Part shown: positions 58,170 through 64,000 of the stretch, one piece after another
Numbering within the stretch: position 1 is the stretch's first letter
How the letters are laid out: the number at the start of each line of letters is the position of its first letter
From: Psychrobacter sp. JCM 18903
GTDB taxonomy: Bacteria > Pseudomonadota > Gammaproteobacteria > Pseudomonadales > Moraxellaceae
Direction: 5' to 3'
Length of the DNA stretch: 64,000 nt
NCBI RefSeq assembly: GCF_000586475.1
Contig: NZ_BAWJ01000008.1
Location: 1 to 64,000 of the forward strand
The notes under the pieces: generated by a model
Database searches by the model: none
The model's input: the letters and a program-made list of their open reading frames with translations, nothing else
Told to the model about the DNA's origin: nothing
Made by a program: the position numbers and the translations under genes

Positions 58170-59360
58170 TTACTCCGTGGGCGCAAGTGCTGGATAACCA
58201 AGGGCATAAAGTATGCCTTCTAGCCCTGTGACATTGATGGCAGCATCAGCACGTGCTTGGACAATAGGCTTGGCGTGATAGGCGACGCCTAGGTCTGCAA
58301 TGGCCATCATCGGTAAATCATTGGCACCGTCACCGATACAGACCACTTGTGACATCTCGATGCCTAAGCGCTCCGCAGTATGCTCAACGATCGCAGCTTT
58401 TTTGGCACCATTGACGATGGGCAGCTGTACGTGACCAGTGACTTCCCCTTCGTCGATATCTAGCGCGTTGGCGTGAACTTCGTCAATGCCCAATTGCTCA
58501 GCGATGTAGCGCGCAAAGTAGGTAAAGCCGCCTGATACCAGTACGGTATGGTAGCCCAAAGCCTTTAGTGCACTGATGGTAGTGCGAGCGCCCATTGATA
58601 GCGTCAAACGATTGCAGATATCATCTAATACATCGGTCGAGATGCCTTTTAGTAACGCTACCCGCTGGGCAAAAGACTCATCAAAATCCATCTCACCGCG
58701 CATTGCCGCTTCCGTAATGGCTTCGACTTCTTCGCCGATGCCCGCTGTTTTTGCCAACTCAACGATGACTTCTTGCTCGATTAAGGTGGAATCCATATCA
58801 AAGCAGGCAAGCTTGTGGGTACGTAGCATATGACCGACTGATAAAATATGGCAATCGACAATATCCAAGCGTTCAGTACTGCTCGCTTGATGACTATCGT
58901 TATAAGCTTCGGTCAAGTCATGACGCAAGCGCGTGGTCAGCTGATCATCAATGATGTGAGCTGCTGCGGTCTTTTTGCCAGGATGCATGAGCGTATCAGT
59001 GACTGGAACCAACAAATAGCGGAACACTTGTGCTTGAGTAAAAGGCAAGCGTTGTGCGTTTGCTGCCGTTGGCTCTGTATCAGAAACGGTAATATTGACA
59101 AAACTGGCATCAGTATCTTCAGCGACGGTGACCAAATGCCAGCTTGGCTGTTCATCGACCCATGATTGCACATACTGGTGGATATCAAGCGTCGATACTT
59201 TGGTCGGTAGCACAACAATAAGAGCAAAAACTGGCAGGGACTGTAGCGCATCAAAATCTTGTAAGTTCGTGTTATCTGGTAACAGTGACGCAATAGAGTC
59301 AACGGCTTGTTGCCATGCTTTGCTGTCTTTTGGTAACGAGTAAGATGTATTGTGTGGCAT
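58170..59360 (-). CDS. serB: Phosphoserine phosphatase
   Basis: A HAD phosphatase for the last step of serine synthesis. The 396-residue protein has an N-terminal regulatory half (about 1-180, ACT-like) as in the long proteobacterial SerB. The catalytic domain has motif I ACFDMDSTLIEQE, motif II VLVSGGFTYFA, the motif III lysine in NGAKKAAIVE and motif IV CIGDGANDLPMMAIADLGVA. ATG 59360 (MPHNTSYSLPKDS) was chosen. The frame is intact. It is divergent from the Smp-like gene, the arrangement known from E. coli serB-ytjB. Confidence 0.95.
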   Translation of the reverse strand: MPHNTSYSLPKDSKAWQQAVDSIASLLPDNTNLQDFDALQSLPVFALIVVLPTKVSTLDIHQYVQSWVDEQPSWHLVTVAEDTDASFVNITVSDTEPTAANAQRLPFTQAQVFRYLLVPVTDTLMHPGKKTAAAHIIDDQLTTRLRHDLTEAYNDSHQASSTERLDIVDCHILSVGHMLRTHKLACFDMDSTLIEQEVIVELAKTAGIGEEVEAITEAAMRGEMDFDESFAQRVALLKGISTDVLDDICNRLTLSMGARTTISALKALGYHTVLVSGGFTYFARYIAEQLGIDEVHANALDIDEGEVTGHVQLPIVNGAKKAAIVEHTAERLGIEMSQVVCIGDGANDLPMMAIADLGVAYHAKPIVQARADAAINVTGLEGILYALGYPALAPTE

Positions 59361-59842
59361 GGCTCAATGGTCCCTTGTATGCTCATATAAGATTGGGAAT
59401 AATAGCAGCTTTACTCGGCAGCGCCTATAGATGACGCGCAAAGTATCACCGTCGATTAAAGATGACAGCGATCGTTGAAAAATCATTTGAAATTGAATGT
59501 GATTATTATGATAAATTTATAAATCTACTAACGCTATAAGACTTATTATGGTGATATAGTAGATAAGATAAGCGGATTGTATTCATAACAATGCTCTCAG
59601 TCGCCGCTTACCAAATGTGCAGTAGATTATCCTGAGTATTAGTATGTTAGACAGCAGTTTTTAAGTAACCAAATCTTGTTGTAAATGCTATTTTAGGCAA
59701 CAACAGACGTGTTGGGTTATGGTACTTAAATTCAGTACATACTTGTTAAGATGCGCGCTATTATAGTTTTTTTAAATTCGCCAAAAAATGAGGGATAGCC
59801 TTGTTTTTTTAATTTCTCTTATCCAAAAAAGTTTACCATATC
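59361..59842. promoter_or_regulatory. 482-base divergent region between serB and the Smp-like gene
   Basis: No coding frame is supported. The region is AT-rich. Promoters in both directions are expected. TATTATAGT at about 59758-59766 is -10-like for the plus strand, but its -35 is poorly spaced. I saw no repeats. Confidence 0.35.
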
Positions 59843-61309
59843 ATGACGTATTTAGCGCCGCGGCAAGGGTTGTTTGCCATTATTCTTCTGGTTAGTTTTT
59901 GTTTGCAGACGTTGTTATTGGTCATCAGTACCGATCAACAGCTGAGCAAAAGTCGTGCGTTAAAAGGCGAGCAGATGGTCGCCCAGCTGATTGATGAAGC
60001 AAGGTTGTCTTTAGAAAATAAAGACCGTGTCAGCTTAAGTGTCATTGCCAATCGCTATACCAGCGAGCAAGACGTGACGCGCATATTGATTAAAGACAAT
60101 AACGACGACATCTTGGTGCCTGTTGGCAATGCGCCCATGCAGCAAGGTGATACCATTCGTCAGATTGCCACCAATGGCGATTCGGTGATTGGCAGTGTGT
60201 CGTTGACGTTAAAAGATATTAGCAAAGGCGAGATTATCGCTATGCAATGGCCGTTCGTCATCGGTACCATGCTGCTGCATTTGTTGCTTTGGCTGGTTTA
60301 TGGTTACCTTGCCCGTCCAACCAAAGAGCAAATTAACGCGCTTAGCCGCGATATTCAAGATTTGCATCGTGAGCAGTATATGCAAATCGATCAGCGCAGT
60401 TATGATCGGGAGTTTGAACGCCGTACCACGGATACAGATAGAGAAGCATCGGATCATTCTGTAGAGAGTAAAACGGACAGTCAGCCAGCCAATGCACACA
60501 AATTGGATGTACATAGTGAAGTAAACCAGTATTTAAGAACGCAACAGAATCAAGCGGCGACTAATACCACTGGCTCTAATAGTCAGCCTATCGATAGTAC
60601 GACTGAAGAGCGAGCAGAGCATGATGCAGCAAATGGTGCTGCCCAAGATGAGATAAGCCGCGCTCCTAAATCTGGTAGCGCCTCTCGGTTGTCTGCTACC
60701 CGCTCATTTGACAGTGTGAGAGTGCAGATTGTATTCCATGACGAGTTCAATATGCTTGAGCGTCTGGCACCGGCTCAGCGTTTACCTTATTTGGCATTAT
60801 GTACGCAGCTATTGAACCAAGCGGTGACCGAGTTACTCAAGCAGCCATTGTTGCTGGGTGTCAGCGCGATGAACGAGCCGCGTTTCGATGACACGGGTGC
60901 TAGCGTGTTGTTGAAGGCGGACAATAGCCATGCCAAAGTGGCGTTAGCAGGTGTAATGCTTGGCAAGCTGTATTTGATGCTCAACAAAATCATCCATGAC
61001 AAGCACATTGAGCTAAGCCGCTTTGCGCTACCTGCTAAAGCAGGTGTCAGCGATGATGCACAGGCGCAAGCAATGACGCAATTATTACACAGCGTCGGCA
61101 AAAAAGAGCAAATGCTGATTTTGTTACCCAATGCAGGTCTCAAGCAAATCAGTCACCATGTACAGGTACAGAGTATCATGCGCCCAACCACGGTTTATGA
61201 GCGTGAATGTGCTGTGTTCGATGGTGGTAATGATTCGATGATCCAACGCTTAGCGGATGTGCGCAATGCGGTATTGATGATTGAAAGCGCAGATGAGTCG
61301 GCTATTTAA
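59843..61309 (+). CDS. Smp/YtjB (AhpA)-like membrane protein
   Basis: A 488-residue protein from ATG 59843. A first membrane helix (about 9-28) and a second (about 133-152) enclose a periplasmic domain (about 30-130, including DEARLSLENKDRVSLSVIANRY). The C-terminal 330 residues are cytoplasmic. They contain a long Ser/Thr/Gln/Glu-rich, probably disordered section (about 185-290), then a folded part (RVQIVFHDEFNMLERLAPAQR, LLILPNAG-type strands). Position divergent from serB and topology match the SMP/YtjB family, whose role is unclear. Sequence similarity to YtjB is weak by eye, so this is mostly synteny. The frame is intact. Confidence 0.6.
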   Translation: MTYLAPRQGLFAIILLVSFCLQTLLLVISTDQQLSKSRALKGEQMVAQLIDEARLSLENKDRVSLSVIANRYTSEQDVTRILIKDNNDDILVPVGNAPMQQGDTIRQIATNGDSVIGSVSLTLKDISKGEIIAMQWPFVIGTMLLHLLLWLVYGYLARPTKEQINALSRDIQDLHREQYMQIDQRSYDREFERRTTDTDREASDHSVESKTDSQPANAHKLDVHSEVNQYLRTQQNQAATNTTGSNSQPIDSTTEERAEHDAANGAAQDEISRAPKSGSASRLSATRSFDSVRVQIVFHDEFNMLERLAPAQRLPYLALCTQLLNQAVTELLKQPLLLGVSAMNEPRFDDTGASVLLKADNSHAKVALAGVMLGKLYLMLNKIIHDKHIELSRFALPAKAGVSDDAQAQAMTQLLHSVGKKEQMLILLPNAGLKQISHHVQVQSIMRPTTVYERECAVFDGGNDSMIQRLADVRNAVLMIESADESAI

Positions 61310-61493
61310 TGCTGCTTATATTCGCTTATTACTATACAATTGTCTGAAATATTGTCTCTATCGTTATCTTTATATATCCTAAAAATAGGGCAGTAATAAT
61401 AAAAAGCATTGACAACGTGAAGTAGAGACTTTATAAGGCATATATATATTAATGTATTCTTAATACCCTTGCTAAAAATGATAGGAGCTTGTC

Positions 61494-61730
61494 ATGAGTG
61501 ACGCTGATATTGACGACGATTTTGATGATGATTTTGTCGACGATGATGATGCAAAGATGGTGGAAGAGGCCGAGACGAGCGTGCGTACGCGCTTAAGTAG
61601 TCTTGAGAAGCGTCGACTGATCGATAATTTGCTAGAAGAAAAGCGTTTGGCCAAAGAGCTAAAGGATGATCTAGACGATATAGACAATTTCGATGAAGAT
61701 GGCGATGATTGGGATGATGACGATCTTTAG
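61494..61730 (+). CDS. PA3496-family small acidic protein
   Basis: A 78-residue, strongly acidic protein (ATG 61494, AGGAG upstream). Asp-rich ends (DDDFDDDFVDDDD and DEDGDDWDDDDL) flank a basic central helix RLSSLEKRRLIDNLLEEKRLAKEL. That helix matches the core of small pseudomonad proteins annotated as PA3496-family putative regulators. No DNA-binding fold is evident, and the function is unknown. It is a single gene 185 bases after the Smp-like gene. Confidence 0.7.
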   Translation: MSDADIDDDFDDDFVDDDDAKMVEEAETSVRTRLSSLEKRRLIDNLLEEKRLAKELKDDLDDIDNFDEDGDDWDDDDL

Positions 61731-62013
61731 TTTTTAAACTTAAGTCATAGCCTCATGTGAAAGTGCTCAGTCATTTAAGCCGACTAAAGCCTTTTAATAA
61801 CGGCATATTAGCTGACAGTGTAATGCTAATGATATTGCAATCATTACTTTTTGACGGTTGCTAGTAACCCGCTCTATGCAATAATTCTTATTCTATAAAG
61901 ATGGTTTGGGTGCTTTACCGAAACCATTTTTACCTTCAAATTATCCACTATTCTGCACTTAACCGATCGTTTATGGCGACTGCCGCACTCTATCTTTCAA
62001 GGACAATTACATC

Positions 62014-62570
62014 ATGAGTAACCAACTAAGCTTCGATGAATTATTAGACTATTTGGACAATCAAGAGAGCCATTTGTGCTTGATAGTGTCGCCGCGCATG
62101 GTTTTTTGACAGCGACAGTCATTGGGCGTCCATTACCGAATTGGCTGGATGCACTGTTTGAAGGCCATGTTAGTGAAATCCCAGAAAACGTCATCGACGG
62201 TATCCAGCGCTGGCGCGATTCTATTATCGCTGAGCTAAAAAACGAGACGCCTATTGAGCTACCGTTTGGCGAAGATGCGGGTGATGAAGAAGTGGCCGTT
62301 GATTTTTCAGATGAATCAGATATCGTTGCTTGGTCAATTGGCTTTGTCGATGCGATGTATGGCGACGAAGCCAGCGATTGGTTTGAAGATGAAGAAACGG
62401 CTGAAGATGTGGCTGTCTTGACTTTACCAATGATTTTGCTAAGCGGTATCGATGATGAAGATCCAGAGCTTGCAGAGATGCGTAAAGATGAAGACAAGCT
62501 GGCACAAATGGCCAATAGCATCGAAGGCAATTTGACTGAGTTGTTTTTATTGTTCCATACCAACGATTAG
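62014..62570 (+). CDS. UPF0149 (YecA/YgfB) family protein (one frame break)
   Basis: ATG 62014 gives MSNQLSFDELLDYLDNQES. One missing C near 62070 (AGCC(C)ATTT) breaks the frame, which resumes PFVLDSVAAHGFLTATVIGR and continues to TAG 62568-62570, about 185 residues. Family blocks are HGFLTATVIGRPLP, LFEGHVSEIPENVIDGIQRW and AWSIGFVDAMYGDEASDW. The protein is acidic. YecA/YgfB proteins are small helical proteins of uncertain role. YgfB in Pseudomonas modulates beta-lactam resistance through AlpA. There is no C-terminal SEC-C motif. Confidence 0.85.
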
Positions 62571-62655
62571 CCTTTTTTATCAATATAGGGACAGCGTGGT
62601 TTGGTCTATATCCAAGTTGACGCTGTCTATATAACGTCACCGATAAGGTCGTATT

Positions 62656-63102
62656 ATGACTGTGCAACTCTCCAATCTTGAGCATTTGCCCAACTACCAA
62701 ATCACCGAGCGTTTAGATGTGGTGTACGGCAGTACCGTACGCTCAAAACATGTCGGCAAAGACTTGTTTGCTGGACTTAAGAATATCGTCGGTGGTGAGT
62801 TAACGGCTTATACCGAGCTGTTAGAAGAGTCACGCCAAGAGGCGATCGATCGGATGATTGTCAAAGCAGAAGCTTTGGGTGCAGATGCGGTTGTGGGGTT
62901 GCGTTTTTCGACCTCTAGCATCGCGCAGGGAGCTTCTGAATTGTTTGTCTATGGCACCGCTGTCAAAGCCATACCGATGCCGCAGCAAGTCTATCAAACC
63001 CCACCAAGCGACTCTTATCATCAGTCTGGTCAACAGCCAAATCTACAAAATTCTGCACCGACAGCGACCGATGACTTGCCACGTTTCAACCCTTTTGGTT
63101 AG
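62656..63102 (+). CDS. UPF0145 (YbjQ-type) protein, soluble copy
   Basis: A 148-residue protein. The UPF0145/YbjQ domain covers about residues 15-105: ITERLDVVYGSTVRSKHVGKD, FAGLKNIVGGELTAYTELLEESRQEA, MIVKAEALGADAVVGLRFSTSS and YGTAVKAI. The family forms pentameric rings and has been annotated as heavy-metal-binding, without firm biochemical support. The 40-residue tail is Gln/Pro/Ser-rich. It starts at ATG 62656, 60 bases before the paralogue downstream, so the two are likely an operon. Confidence 0.88.
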   Translation: MTVQLSNLEHLPNYQITERLDVVYGSTVRSKHVGKDLFAGLKNIVGGELTAYTELLEESRQEAIDRMIVKAEALGADAVVGLRFSTSSIAQGASELFVYGTAVKAIPMPQQVYQTPPSDSYHQSGQQPNLQNSAPTATDDLPRFNPFG

Positions 63103-63162
63103 CTAACCAAATCTTAAAGCATCGATGCTTTTTTATGATAAGTTTATGACAAGAGACGTGCC

Positions 63163-63633
63163 ATGAATAATTCCCTTACCCAAATGCTTATCAATTACGC
63201 ACCGTTTATTTTACTATTTGCTGCTGGTTGGTTCTTTGGGTCGCGTCATGAGCGCCAACATCTCGCGCAGTTAAGCATTGCAGAGCAAGAATTAAGCCAT
63301 ATTATGGTCTCAAGTGAGCGCTTTTATGTGCCAAAACTTGTTGCCAATACTGAGGGCGAGCTGGTGCTTGGTAGCGTGGTTATTGCCCAAGATTATTTCA
63401 AAATGATTATCGCTCGGGTATTGAGCATCTTTGGCAAAAACTTGACCACTTACGAGACATTACTCGACCGTGCCCGCCGCGAAGCTCTTGTACGTATGCG
63501 TACCGAAGCACAAGCCAAAGGCTATAACCATATTTACGGCTTACGTCTAGAAGTCAGCAATATCAATCAACTGGGCAGCATGGTAGAAGCTATTGCCTAT
63601 GGTACGGCAGTTATCAGTACTGACCGTCACTAA
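63163..63633 (+). CDS. UPF0145 (YbjQ-type) protein, membrane-anchored copy
   Basis: A 156-residue protein from ATG 63163. An N-terminal membrane helix (about 10-27, APFILLFAAGWFFG) is followed by a charged linker and a UPF0145-type domain: GELVLGSVVIAQDYFKM, LTTYETLLDRARREALVRMR, AQAKGYNHIYGLRLEVSN and EAIAYGTAVI. The pattern parallels the soluble paralogue just upstream. The anchor would place a ring of domains at the cytoplasmic face of the membrane. This is inferred from topology. Confidence 0.82.
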   Translation: MNNSLTQMLINYAPFILLFAAGWFFGSRHERQHLAQLSIAEQELSHIMVSSERFYVPKLVANTEGELVLGSVVIAQDYFKMIIARVLSIFGKNLTTYETLLDRARREALVRMRTEAQAKGYNHIYGLRLEVSNINQLGSMVEAIAYGTAVISTDRH

Positions 63634-63760
63634 AGTCCTGCCAATTTAAGATATATTCTTAATCTTATGTTCTTTCTTATCCCCAAAATAAGCACTTATC
63701 TTAGTTATCCTTGCGTTGCTATCAATGTCTAACAAGAAATTATAGAGAGTCGACTATATT

Positions 63761-63988
63761 ATGCTTGAACTTTTCTTCTGGGGCTTCCTGCTACTTTTAC
63801 AGATTGTTTTTGGGCTATTGATGTTTTATGGTGTGTTTAAAGTGATGCTCTGGTCTAGTCGTACAAAGCTTTCAAAGCGTACTTCCAGCTCATCTTCTGG
63901 AGATGACATCAACAACAGTAATCATAGCGGATATAGCAGCAATGACTCTTGTGGTGACAGTGATGGTGATGGTGGCGGGTGTGATTGA
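63761..63988 (+). CDS. Small membrane protein with Ser/Asp/Gly/Cys tail
   Basis: A 75-residue protein from ATG 63761, with AGAGAG upstream. One membrane helix (about 4-30, FFWGFLLLLQIVFGLLMFYG) is followed by a basic stop (SSRTKLSKR) and a low-complexity tail of Ser, Asn, Asp and Gly with two Cys (SCGDSDGDGGGCD) at the very C-terminus. Similar Gly/Cys-ended membrane proteins occur near UPF0145 or TPM genes in other bacteria, but I assign no family. It lies 127 bases after the membrane-anchored UPF0145 gene on the same strand. Confidence 0.6.
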   Translation: MLELFFWGFLLLLQIVFGLLMFYGVFKVMLWSSRTKLSKRTSSSSSGDDINNSNHSGYSSNDSCGDSDGDGGGCD

Positions 63989-64000
63989 TTCCTTTCTTAG

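Noticed and set aside
62012..62563. 183-residue minus-strand frame opposite the YecA/YgfB-type gene
   Set aside because: It is Ser-rich shadow sequence. The plus strand carries the recognisable family once one base is restored.

Overview
This is a chromosomal window from a gammaproteobacterium of the Moraxellaceae, most probably a Psychrobacter. The evidence is the gene order tuf-trpT-secE-nusG-rplKAJL-rpoBC, then mrcA divergent from pilMNOPQ, aroK, aroB, a SPOR-domain gene and gltBD. Protein wording is close to the Acinetobacter/Psychrobacter versions, rpoC starts with TTG, and RNase PH reconstructs to 238 residues. The identification rests on recalled family sequences and synteny, not on a database search.

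The window carries many single-base deletions relative to the expected reading frames. I count about 28 sites in 20 genes, including the essential rplK, rplL, rpoB (3), rpoC (2), mrcA (2) and gltD (2). Nearly every one is explained by one lost base, usually in a run of 2-5 identical bases, and the whole downstream product is preserved in the shifted frame. I read these as consensus or assembly errors, so each affected gene is given at its full reconstructed extent as a CDS and not as a pseudogene. Three apparent C-terminal tails (PotD, RNase PH and the SCP-2-like protein) are products of the same errors.

Layout. 1-14.4 kb: translation and transcription core, with an L10-type leader before rplJ and a strong terminator plus a 727-base gap before rpoB. 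14.5-23.4 kb: a DUF6586-like gene, the class A PBP mrcA on the minus strand and the type IV pilus operon pilMNOPQ. 23.6-33.5 kb: aroK, aroB, a DamX-like SPOR protein and glutamate synthase gltBD. 33.7-36.4 kb: a tandem pair of FUSC-family membrane proteins whose duplication includes the upstream terminator. 36.6-39.3 kb: a potD-like lipoprotein, a small membrane protein and a Cof-type HAD hydrolase.

39.6-43.7 kb is an accessory-looking, AT-rich segment. It holds a PEBP-like periplasmic protein, a degenerate BLUF-like protein between two near-identical terminators, an orphan lipoprotein, a small membrane protein and a SEC-C/Cys-His protein. 43.8-51.7 kb: parC, two consecutive acyl-CoA synthetases and rph. 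51.8-59.4 kb: small membrane proteins, an NlpC/P60-like secreted protein, hemJ, bioB, an SCP-2-like protein, a DUF368 (PopT-type) transporter with an octanucleotide repeat upstream, and serB. 59.8-64 kb: an Smp/YtjB-like membrane protein divergent from serB, a PA3496-type acidic protein, a YecA/YgfB-type protein, two UPF0145 (YbjQ) proteins, one of them membrane-anchored, and a small membrane protein with a Ser/Asp/Gly/Cys tail.

No prophage, insertion sequence, CRISPR array or complete defence system is visible. The best candidates for undescribed biology are the 40.5-43.7 kb accessory genes, the reconstructed SPOR protein, the SSR upstream of popT and the terminal UPF0145 cluster.
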